This document shows positions 8,131-15,172 of a stretch of 64,000 bases of DNA, one piece after another; position 1 is the first letter of the stretch; each line of letters begins with the position of its first letter. Position numbers and translations under genes: made by a program. Source of the DNA: Actinoplanes campanulatus (GTDB taxonomy: Bacteria; Actinomycetota; Actinomycetes; Mycobacteriales; Micromonosporaceae); NCBI RefSeq assembly GCF_014647795.1, contig NZ_BMPW01000037.1, positions 18,002 to 82,001 on the forward strand. Direction: 5' to 3'. The notes beneath the pieces are model-generated. The model ran no database searches and was not told the DNA's origin. It saw only the letters and a program-made list of their open reading frames with translations.

Positions 8131-9132
8131 ATGACGGATAGTCCTTATGAGACAGTCATGGGATTCATCATCGGGCCGTGGCTGGCCCAGGCCGTACGCT
8201 CAGCTGTTGATCTTTCGCTGGCCGAGCATCTGGCGGACGGGCCACGGAGCGCTGCCGAGATCGCCGCGGCCGAAGGCGCGGATCCGCAGGCGACGGCCCG
8301 CTTTCTCCGGGCCTGTGCATCGATCGGTCTGGTCGCGTACGCGGACGGTGGTTTCGCCGGCACCGACCTGCTGGCCGTCCTGCACCGCGACGCGCCGATG
8401 TCGCTGCGGGACCTGGCCGCCTCCCAGTCCAGCCCGTGCCTGTGGCGGACGTGGGCGCGGATCCCGGAGGCGGTCCGCAGCGGCGAGTCCCAGACCACCC
8501 AGGCGCTCGGCATGTCGTTCTTCGACTACCTGGCCGCCCACCCCGACGAGGGCCGGCTCTTCGGCGCGGCGATGGCCAGCATGTCCGCGCCGGTCATCCG
8601 GGACGCGGTCGAGGTGATCGACGTCGCCGGCGTGACCACGGTGGTCGACGTCGGTGGCGCGCACGGCTCCTTCGCCCTGGCCCTGCTGGAGAAGCACCCC
8701 GGCCTCGACGCGATCGTGCTCGACCTGGCGCACGCGGTGCCCGGCGCGCAGGCGGCGGCCGTCGAGCGAGGCCTGGACGACCGCTTCACCGCGGTGGCCG
8801 GTGACTTCTTCAAGGAGGTGCCCACCGGCGACCTGCTGCTGCTGAAGTTCATCCTGCACGACTGGTCCGACGACGAGTGCGTACGCATCCTGGCGAACTG
8901 CCGCGACGCGCTGCACCCCGGCGGCCGCATCGTGATCACCGAGATCCTGATCAGCGACGACGCCGCCGGCATCGCGCCGCTGATGGACATCGCCATGCTC
9001 GCCACCGTGGGCAGCCGCGAGCGCACCCTGGCCGAGTTCGACGACCTGCTGACCCGCGCGGGCCTGCACCGCGTCGCGGCCACCCCGGTGGAGCCGCCGT
9101 ACGCCGTCATCGAGGCGACCGTGGCCGGCTGA
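8131..9132 (+). CDS. SAM-dependent O-methyltransferase (hydroxyneurosporene/acetylserotonin type)
   Basis: The 333-residue protein has the two-domain plan of secondary-metabolite O-methyltransferases. An N-terminal winged-helix dimerisation domain (residues 15-100, AVDLSLAEHLADGPRSAAEI) precedes a Rossmann domain with motif I VVDVGGAHGSFALALLEKHP, the acid loop IVLDLAHAV, and the catalytic segment LLLKFILHDWSDDECVRIL, whose His is the usual general base. It should transfer a methyl group from SAM to a hydroxyl of a small aromatic or polyketide-like substrate. The next methyltransferase gene starts 4 bases after its stop, so both form a two-gene unit. The substrate is unknown; no biosynthetic cluster is immediately adjacent. 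Confidence 0.85.
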   Translation: MTDSPYETVMGFIIGPWLAQAVRSAVDLSLAEHLADGPRSAAEIAAAEGADPQATARFLRACASIGLVAYADGGFAGTDLLAVLHRDAPMSLRDLAASQSSPCLWRTWARIPEAVRSGESQTTQALGMSFFDYLAAHPDEGRLFGAAMASMSAPVIRDAVEVIDVAGVTTVVDVGGAHGSFALALLEKHPGLDAIVLDLAHAVPGAQAAAVERGLDDRFTAVAGDFFKEVPTGDLLLLKFILHDWSDDECVRILANCRDALHPGGRIVITEILISDDAAGIAPLMDIAMLATVGSRERTLAEFDDLLTRAGLHRVAATPVEPPYAVIEATVAG

Positions 9133-9136
9133 TCCC

Positions 9137-9985
9137 ATGCGCGTCGAGCGGACCGCTGACGGCGCCGCCATGATGCGGGCCATCGAGCAGCACGCCGCGC
9201 GGCCGCTCGTCGACGATCCGCTGGCGGCCCGGATGCTCTCCGGCTGGCAGGCGGTGGTGGTCGCGCACCACCCGTTGCGGCGGTTGTTCCTGCACCTGCT
9301 GGAACGGTCCGGGCCCGGCTTCTACGGCGCGGTGGTCTGCCGTGCCCGGGCCGTCGACGAGGCCTGCCGGTCCGCCCTCGCGACCGGGATCGACCGGGTG
9401 GTCATCGTCGGAGCGGGGATGGACACCCGCCCGTACCGGCTGCCGGAGATGGCGGCGGCCCGGGTCTGGGAGTTCGACCTGCCGGCGGCACAGGCGGCCA
9501 AGAAGGCGGCCCTGATCCGGTCCTTGGGCGCCCTGCCGGGGAACGTCACCTATGTGCCGTTGGACCTGACGAAACCGGACGCGGCAACGGTGCTGGCCGG
9601 TGCCGGAACCGGGCGCACTCTGCTGATCTGCGAGGCCGTGACCATGTATGTCGACCGGGAGGCGGTCGACCGGGTGCTCGCCTACGCCGGCCGGCTGGCC
9701 GCCGGCAGCCGCTTGATCATCACCTATCTGCCGCAGGCCGAGGCCGATCGGAGAGAGAACGACCGGTGGTCGCGCCGGCTGGGCTGGCGTGCCGCCTACC
9801 AGCCGGCCGAGCTGGCCGCCCACCTGCGAGCACACGGTTTCGCCGTGCTGACGGACATCGGCGCCGCCGACCACCAGGCGCAGTTGCTCCGTCCCCAGGG
9901 CCGCAGCCTCGCTGTCTTCCCCGGCGAGCGGATCGCCGTCGCCGCGTACGTGCCTCCGGCCGCGGGCGGGTCGACGATGCGATGA
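9137..9985 (+). CDS. Leucine carboxyl methyltransferase-family (LCM) SAM methyltransferase
   Basis: This 282-residue protein belongs to the LCM/PPM1-like methyltransferases common in actinomycetes. Marks are the N-terminal ARPLVDDPLAARML, motif I VVIVGAGMDTRPYRLP, the acidic VWEFDLPAAQAAKK that holds SAM, and LLICEAVTMYVDREAVDRVL. Members carry out O-methylation, often of carboxylates in secondary metabolism. The start ATG is 4 bases after the preceding O-methyltransferase, so the pair is cotranscribed and may act on one substrate. A hairpin overlaps its stop codon. Confidence 0.8.
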   Translation: MRVERTADGAAMMRAIEQHAARPLVDDPLAARMLSGWQAVVVAHHPLRRLFLHLLERSGPGFYGAVVCRARAVDEACRSALATGIDRVVIVGAGMDTRPYRLPEMAAARVWEFDLPAAQAAKKAALIRSLGALPGNVTYVPLDLTKPDAATVLAGAGTGRTLLICEAVTMYVDREAVDRVLAYAGRLAAGSRLIITYLPQAEADRRENDRWSRRLGWRAAYQPAELAAHLRAHGFAVLTDIGAADHQAQLLRPQGRSLAVFPGERIAVAAYVPPAAGGSTMR

Positions 9986-10007
9986 CGCGCTCTCGCCGCC
10001 TCATCGC
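9979..10007 (+). terminator. Hairpin at the end of the methyltransferase pair
   Basis: GCGATGA at 9979-9985 pairs perfectly with TCATCGC at 10001-10007 around a 15-base loop. The left arm includes the TGA stop of the second methyltransferase. It is a plausible factor-independent or stabilising 3' end, though the stem is only 7 bp and there is no T-run. Confidence 0.35.
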
Positions 10008-10076
10008 GGGCCGCCGAATCAACCACCACGCGACGATGAGGGTGGATTCGCTGGCTGGCACGCGAACGTTGGCGGC

Positions 10077-10273
10077 GTGACCGGCTGGTCCGTCGACGGC
10101 TCCCACGCAAAGCAGGAATGGTTCGCCGAAACGATGCCGTGGTCGCAACCCCTGCACGGCTCCTTCGTCGAAGCGTTTCACCTGATCACCAGCGGCCGGA
10201 TCCCGGCGGAGCGGCTGATCAGCGACGTGGTGGCGCCAACTTCGCCGAGATCGGCGCGATCGACGTCGTCTGA
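10077..10273 (+). pseudogene. Fragment resembling the C-terminus of a medium-chain dehydrogenase
   Basis: The first frame gives VEAFHLITSGRIPAERLISD, which matches the conserved C-terminal helix of zinc-type dehydrogenases (xxAxxLIxSGRIPxExLxSDVV). The natural continuation, NFAEIGAIDVV and a stop at 10271-10273, is in a different frame, so there is a frameshift near 10230. The catalytic and cofactor domains are missing. It is a remnant only. Confidence 0.35.
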
Positions 10274-10280
10274 CCCGCGA

Positions 10281-11042
10281 TCAGCGGATCGTCGGCACCG
10301 CGGCGCCGAGCGCGGCGGACACGTCCCGGGCGGCGGCGATGACCTCCGACGCCCGGGTCTCCAGGCCGGACATGTCCATGTCCATGGCCAGGGTGGAGAC
10401 GGAGATGCCACCGAGCACCTGCCCGGTGTGGTCGAAGACGGCCGCGCCGACGCAGCGGATGCCCGGCTCGTTCTCCTCGTCGTCGACCGCGTAGCCGAGA
10501 GCGCGGACCCGGGCCAGGTGGGTCAGCAGGTCCTCCTCGCTGGTGATGGTGCGGGGTGTGCGCGGGGCGAGGCCGGTGCGCCGGCAGATCGCCAGGACCT
10601 CCTCGTCGCTCAGCTCGGCCAGGACGGCCTTGCCGATGGCGGTCGTGTGCAGGGCGATGCTCATGCCGATGCGTGACGGCATCTGGTACGGCCGGCGCCC
10701 CTCCTGCTTGTCGACATACACCGCCTCGTCGACGCTGCGGATCGCGAAGTGCGTGGTGAAGCCGGTGGCTTCGCGCAGAGCGAGCAGTGCGCCGGACGCC
10801 TGGCGGGCCGGATCGAAACGGTGCATGACCCGGCCGGCCAGGGTGAGGATCCGCGGGCCGGGCTCGTAGGTGCCGAGCCCGTCGGGGCGGGCGAAACCCC
10901 ACGTGACGAGCGACTGGAGGATCCGGTGCACGGTCGACTTGGAGACACCCGTCGCCACGGCGATGTCGGTGACGCGGTGGTGCTCGGCGAGCGCCTCGAG
11001 CACCGCCAGCGTCTTGTCGATGGAACTGCCTTCCCTAGCCAC
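10281..11042 (-). CDS. IclR-family transcriptional regulator
   Basis: The 253-residue protein has an N-terminal winged helix (residues 5-65: SIDKTLAVLEALAEHHRVTD, then VSKSTVHRILQSLVTWGFAR) and a C-terminal effector-binding GAF-like domain with HTTAIGKAVLAELSDEEV, ITSEEDLLTHLARVRALGYA, DDEENEPGIRCVGAAVFD and GGISVSTLAMD. This is textbook IclR. It lies 55 bases downstream of the solute symporter on the same strand and probably controls it; a palindrome in the symporter promoter is a good target. It may also be made from its own leaderless transcript, since TAGGCT lies 6 bases before its GTG. The effector is unknown, but a carboxylate taken up by the symporter is a fair guess. Confidence 0.9.
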   Translation of the reverse strand: MAREGSSIDKTLAVLEALAEHHRVTDIAVATGVSKSTVHRILQSLVTWGFARPDGLGTYEPGPRILTLAGRVMHRFDPARQASGALLALREATGFTTHFAIRSVDEAVYVDKQEGRRPYQMPSRIGMSIALHTTAIGKAVLAELSDEEVLAICRRTGLAPRTPRTITSEEDLLTHLARVRALGYAVDDEENEPGIRCVGAAVFDHTGQVLGGISVSTLAMDMDMSGLETRASEVIAAARDVSAALGAAVPTIR

Positions 11043-11048
11043 CGATTC

Positions 11049-11054
11049 AGCCTA
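11049..11054 (-). promoter_or_regulatory. -10-like TAGGCT before the IclR gene
   Basis: On the minus strand TAGGCT is followed by 6 bases and then the GTG start of the IclR gene. This matches the leaderless pattern seen at several other genes here and would let the regulator be made independently of the symporter. No good -35 was found. Confidence 0.35.
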
Positions 11055-11097
11055 CTGGCAGCGGTGCGGGGCCCACGGGCTCCGCCGCCCGCTCCGT

Positions 11098-12597
11098 TCA
11101 CGCTGTGGAGACCGGCTTCGCCTCCGGCGCCGGATCGCTCTCCAGCGAATCGATGAGCTCGTCGCGCCGCTCCGTGCGCTCCGGCCGGAGCAGACCGATC
11201 ACCACGTAGAGGGCCAGCGAGGTGACCAGCGGAACCCCGACCACCATGGTCTGGCTGGTCTCCTCCAGAACCCACTTGATCACCACCCAGACGCCGAGGC
11301 CGGCTGCCCAGGAGACCAGCGCCGCGGTCGGTCCGCTGCGCCGGAACCAGGGCAGCAATCCGAGCATCAGCGGGATGGAGATCGGGCCCATGGTCGCCGC
11401 GACCAGGTCGATCACGATCTTCAGGACCACGCCCTGGCCCTCGGTGCTGATGGCGATCACCATGCTGATCGCCACGAACGCGAACGTGGTGATCCGGGCG
11501 AAGGTCAGCGCCGCGTCCTCGCTGAGGTCGCGCACCCGGCGCACCAGGCGCGGGGCTATGTCGCGGGTCACCACCGATGAGATCACGTTGGCGTCCGAGG
11601 ACACCATCGCCATCGTGTGCGAGAAGAAGCCCGCCAGCACCAGACCGATGACGCCCGGGGGCAGCAGGGTCTTGGCCAGTTCGACATACGCCTGCTCAGG
11701 GCTCGCCAGACCGGGAACGATCAGCGGCGCGGCGAACATCGGCATGAACAGGATCAGCGGCCAGACCAGCCACAGACCGCTGGACAGCAGGGCGGACCTC
11801 TTGGCCGCCGAACCGGACGGCGCGGCCATGTACCGCTGCGCCAGATTCCACATGCCGCCGTTGTACTCGAAGGTCTTGATGAACAGCAGGGCCAGGAAGA
11901 ACGTCAGGGTGTACGGCCCGCTGAACGGATCGCCGTGCCCCTCCGGCAGATCGCCCCACATCGTCCACAGCGTGGAGACGCCGCCGAGGTGGGCCATGAA
12001 GGCGAAGAACATCGCGATGCCGGCCACGCCCTGGATGACGAACTGACCGAAGTCGGTGAGCACGTCCGCCCACAGGCCGCCGGCGGTGATGTAGACGAGC
12101 GTGACCGCGCCGGTGATCAGGATGCCCCACACGATCGGCACCCCGGCGAAGCCCCGCAGCAGTACCGCGATGGCCACCCATTTGGCGGCGATGTCCACCA
12201 CCTTGAGCAGCGCGCCGCTGTAGGCGAGCGCCTGCTGGGTGGGGACGTTGTAGCGGTGGGCCAGGTACTCCAGGGGGGACGCCACCCCGTGCCGGGATCG
12301 GAGCCTGTTCCACCGGGCGGCGAAGACGAAGGCGCCGATGCCGACACCGAGACCGATGGTGAGCGCCCACCACACGTACATGGCGAGCCCGTAGTTGTAG
12401 GCGACGGCCGCGAAGGCCACGAACATGATGGCACTGTATCCGGACATATGGTGCGAGATTCCGGAGAGCCACCACGGGATCATGCCCCTCGCGGTGAAGA
12501 AGTCGGCGACATTGTGGACGCGGCTCTTGGCCCACAGGCCGATGCCGACCATGACAAGGAAATACCCGCTGAGTACCGACCAGTCGAGCGTGGTCAC
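11098..12597 (-). CDS. Sodium:solute symporter (SSS family)
   Basis: The 499-residue integral membrane protein has about 13 predicted helices and the SSS signatures: an N-terminal DWSVLSGYFLVMVGIGLWAK, the FFTARGMIPWWLSGISHHMS loop that contributes to the sodium site, and a conserved GLVLAGFFSHTMAMVSSDAN core helix. It should use the sodium gradient to import a small solute such as a carboxylate, sugar or amino acid; the substrate cannot be read from sequence. Its GTG start follows a GGAGGGGGGAG ribosome-binding site. The promoter carries a palindrome between -35 and -10, and the IclR gene follows, so the two probably form a self-regulated uptake unit. Confidence 0.9.
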   Translation of the reverse strand: MTTLDWSVLSGYFLVMVGIGLWAKSRVHNVADFFTARGMIPWWLSGISHHMSGYSAIMFVAFAAVAYNYGLAMYVWWALTIGLGVGIGAFVFAARWNRLRSRHGVASPLEYLAHRYNVPTQQALAYSGALLKVVDIAAKWVAIAVLLRGFAGVPIVWGILITGAVTLVYITAGGLWADVLTDFGQFVIQGVAGIAMFFAFMAHLGGVSTLWTMWGDLPEGHGDPFSGPYTLTFFLALLFIKTFEYNGGMWNLAQRYMAAPSGSAAKRSALLSSGLWLVWPLILFMPMFAAPLIVPGLASPEQAYVELAKTLLPPGVIGLVLAGFFSHTMAMVSSDANVISSVVTRDIAPRLVRRVRDLSEDAALTFARITTFAFVAISMVIAISTEGQGVVLKIVIDLVAATMGPISIPLMLGLLPWFRRSGPTAALVSWAAGLGVWVVIKWVLEETSQTMVVGVPLVTSLALYVVIGLLRPERTERRDELIDSLESDPAPEAKPVSTA

Positions 12598-12649
12598 GTG
12601 CTCCCCCCTCCAGTGCGTGGCGCGGGTTACAGAGACGTTCGCTCCGTGG

Positions 12650-12678
12650 ATGTTCTGTTACATGAAACAGCTTGTCAA
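12650..12678 (-). promoter_or_regulatory. Symporter promoter with palindromic operator in the spacer
   Basis: Reading the minus strand, TTGACA (12678-12673) and GAACAT (12655-12650) form -35 and -10 elements 17 bases apart. The spacer region contains CTGTTTCATGTAACAG (12670-12655), a 16-bp near-perfect inverted repeat with only one mismatched pair of positions. A dimer bound there would block RNA polymerase directly. The IclR-type protein encoded in the same unit is the obvious candidate. Confidence 0.65.
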
Positions 12679-12893
12679 TACACGGAACAAAAAGATGCTC
12701 ATCCATGTCGGGGGTGTTGGCCGGTAGGCGTTCCGGGCGCGGCCGGATAACACAAAGGAGAGACAGCTCGGCGAATGCCTCTTTCGTCTTTGGTCCGATG
12801 TGGCGTCACCCGGAGGGGGAGCGGAGTTGCGTGGGGCGTTTATCCTGCTTCTGTCTGGTTTGCACCTTTTATGCAGATAGGAGCTGAACCGCG

Positions 12894-14870
12894 GTGAACT
12901 CGGACAGTCCCGGCCGGCGGTTCGCGCTCATTGCGGCGCTTGCCGCAGTGTTGAGCGTGCCGACCACGCTCGCCTTCAGCAGCCCCGCCACCGCGGCACC
13001 CGCTGGATCGCCGGCCACGCTCGACATCGTCCCGGCCGAAGGGCTTCCCGGCGCCACGGTCAGCGCCGTCGCCACCGGCTTGCCCGCGAACTGCACGGAC
13101 ATCGACTTCTACTGGCGCGGCCAGAACGTGATCGCCGCGTCCCTGTCGAGCACCGTCGGCGTCGTCCGCGCCACACTGCACATCCCCGACAGCACGGATT
13201 CCGGCCTGGTGCTCATCGAGGCCAGGTGTAACGCCGACCGTGAACCGGACGAGGATCCGAATTCGGGGGCAGGCCCCACCGCCAAGTTCACCGTTCTCGA
13301 TCGGCCACCGCTGCGGCCGAGACCTCTCCAGCTGACACCGACCCACGGCCCGGCCAAGGAAGGCCCCCCAACCGCCAGACCCACGACGAAGCGGGCCTCG
13401 ATCGCTGCCGCCCAGCCCCGCCCATCGACCTCAACCGTCACGACCTCGCCTCGAGCGCCGGCTCCGGCCATCACCACGCCGTCCCGCACGCCGCGGTCCG
13501 CCCTGGTCGCCGCCTCGAAGCGACCCGACGGCCCGCCGCCGGCCGGCTCCGGCCCGACGGCGACGCTCACACCGGCGCCATCGCTCACCCGTACGCCATC
13601 ATCCGTCACCGAATCACCCACGCCGACCTCGGCGAAGCCGGCGGGCTTCACGCCGATCCGGGCCAGCTGGGCCATGCCCACGCTCGACGACGTCTCCCTG
13701 GATCCGTCGCTCCTGCTGCTCGTCGCGGCCATGGCGGTGCTCCTGTTCATCCTGGTCGCGTTCCCCTCCGACGTATTCAACAAGACCTATGAAAATCGCC
13801 GGGAGGAGATTCACGGGGCGATCCGCGCCCTGGGTGTCAAACACCGCAGCCGGATGCCGTCCTGGCTCCAAGCGACCCTGCTGATCGTGACCGCGGTCGG
13901 CGCCGCCCTCCTCTCCGGCAAGGGCGAGGGCCCCGCCGCGCAACTGCCGGACGGCAACTGGGCCCTGAACATGGCCGCCGTGCTCATCGCGGTTCCGTTG
14001 GTGATGGCCGCCTACAGCGGCCCAGGCGAGATCTACCTGTGGCGGATCCGGGGCAGGGCGACCCTCTACGTGCCACCCGTCGCACTGGCGGTGGGCGTTG
14101 CCTGCGCGGTCTTTTCGCAGGTCTGCGAGCTCAACCCCACCTATGCGTACGGCCTGTTCTGCACCTTCATCCTCTTCAGGGGTAGGAAGCCGGCGAACCG
14201 GATCGAGCCGACCGAAGCGCAACGGGCGTACGGCGTCCTGTGGAGCGTCGCCGGCCTCGGCGCGCTGATCGCCCTCGGATACATCGGCTTCAGCGCGAAC
14301 TGGGAGAACGCGCACTCCGCCAACGCCGGCTGGCACACGGTTCTGTTCGATGCGGTGGCCTACTGGGTTGTGGTGCTCGGCGCCGAAAGCCTGGTCTTCG
14401 CCCTGATCCCGATGCGTTTCCTGGACGGCCGCACGGTGGCCGGCTGGCGGTTGCTCGCGTGGATGCCGCTGCAGATCGCCGCCGGCTTCTTCTTCTGGTA
14501 CGTGATTCAGCGCCGCGGTGAAGTCAACGGACTCCGGCCGACCGGCGACGAATGGTTACGCGCGATGGGCTTCTTCCTGCTCTTCGGCCTGGCCGCGATG
14601 ACCTTCTGGGGCTATTTCCAGTGGAAGGGACGGCCCACGGCGGGCTTCAGCACACGGCCGATGGCCCCGTTCACCGAACTGTTCCAGCCGGTCACCTTTG
14701 CCGGCCGGCTGCGGACCGAGGCGGCGGAGCTGGCAAAGACGGTGGGGCGCCGTCTCGTGCGGCGCAGCCCCATGCCTCGCGATCCCGGGGAACCCAGCTG
14801 CGCCGACTTCTCCGGCGAAGCGCTGACCGCGGCATCATCGACGCGGTTGCCGAGTCACCCGCAGGGGTAG
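12894..14870 (+). CDS. Polytopic membrane protein with extracytoplasmic N-terminal domain
   Basis: The 658-residue protein starts with GTG behind TAGGAG. A signal peptide (cut near SSPATAA) leads to an Ig-like beta domain (residues 35-145) and then a long Pro/Thr/Ser-rich linker (145-265). Eight likely membrane helices follow from about residue 270, beginning LLLLVAAMAVLLFILVAFPS and then DVFNKTYENRREEIHGAI on the inner side. The helix-loop after the first segment resembles FGLLP-motif membrane proteins of Streptomyces, but I cannot confirm that family. It precedes the von Willebrand A operon on the same strand with a 300-base gap, so it may belong to that system or merely be its neighbour. 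Confidence 0.55.
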   Translation: MNSDSPGRRFALIAALAAVLSVPTTLAFSSPATAAPAGSPATLDIVPAEGLPGATVSAVATGLPANCTDIDFYWRGQNVIAASLSSTVGVVRATLHIPDSTDSGLVLIEARCNADREPDEDPNSGAGPTAKFTVLDRPPLRPRPLQLTPTHGPAKEGPPTARPTTKRASIAAAQPRPSTSTVTTSPRAPAPAITTPSRTPRSALVAASKRPDGPPPAGSGPTATLTPAPSLTRTPSSVTESPTPTSAKPAGFTPIRASWAMPTLDDVSLDPSLLLLVAAMAVLLFILVAFPSDVFNKTYENRREEIHGAIRALGVKHRSRMPSWLQATLLIVTAVGAALLSGKGEGPAAQLPDGNWALNMAAVLIAVPLVMAAYSGPGEIYLWRIRGRATLYVPPVALAVGVACAVFSQVCELNPTYAYGLFCTFILFRGRKPANRIEPTEAQRAYGVLWSVAGLGALIALGYIGFSANWENAHSANAGWHTVLFDAVAYWVVVLGAESLVFALIPMRFLDGRTVAGWRLLAWMPLQIAAGFFFWYVIQRRGEVNGLRPTGDEWLRAMGFFLLFGLAAMTFWGYFQWKGRPTAGFSTRPMAPFTELFQPVTFAGRLRTEAAELAKTVGRRLVRRSPMPRDPGEPSCADFSGEALTAASSTRLPSHPQG

Positions 14871-14879
14871 TCCGATCGG

Positions 14880-14925
14880 GCGGAATACGGCCTCGGGCAG
14901 GGTAATCCGAACGAGCGTATTCCGC
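14880..14925. repeat. Long-loop inverted repeat after the membrane protein gene
   Basis: GCGGAATACG at 14880-14889 and CGTATTCCGC at 14916-14925 are perfect inverted arms of 10 bp separated by 26 bases. It starts 10 bases after the stop of the preceding gene. It could be a terminator or a binding site for a dimeric regulator of the next operon. Confidence 0.5.
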
Positions 14926-15016
14926 GGTTCCGGTGTGCCGGAGAGCGTCGGACGACTTTTTCGGTGATCACGTATCCGCAGTTCGGGGCGTTCCTCCGTA
15001 GACGGTGAGCTGGTTG

Positions 15017-15060
15017 CGCCGTATTCGGTATCTGACGGACATGTCAGTTCGGCTACGGCG
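15017..15060. repeat. Nested inverted repeats in the leader of the vWA operon
   Basis: Outer arms CGCCGTA (15017-15023) and TACGGCG (15054-15060) enclose inner arms CTGAC (15032-15036) and GTCAG (15043-15047). A T-rich stretch with a run of six T follows within 15 bases. As RNA this would be a two-tier hairpin followed by U residues, so it may end transcripts of the gene on the left or act as an attenuator ahead of the vWA gene at 15173. Confidence 0.45.
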
Positions 15061-15172
15061 TTCTCACCTTTTTTCGATTCCCGATTCATTTCGCTTCCGG
15101 GCCTAGCCTGGTCGTCAACTCGGATTCTCGCGGTGGAGTCCGGTGGGCGCGGCGAAACGTGGAGGGAATTCC

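Noticed and set aside
13300-13660. Apparent repeat or CRISPR-like pattern
   Set aside because: It is a Pro/Thr/Ser-rich protein linker with uneven codon repeats, not regular repeats with unique spacers. No CRISPR array was found in the window.
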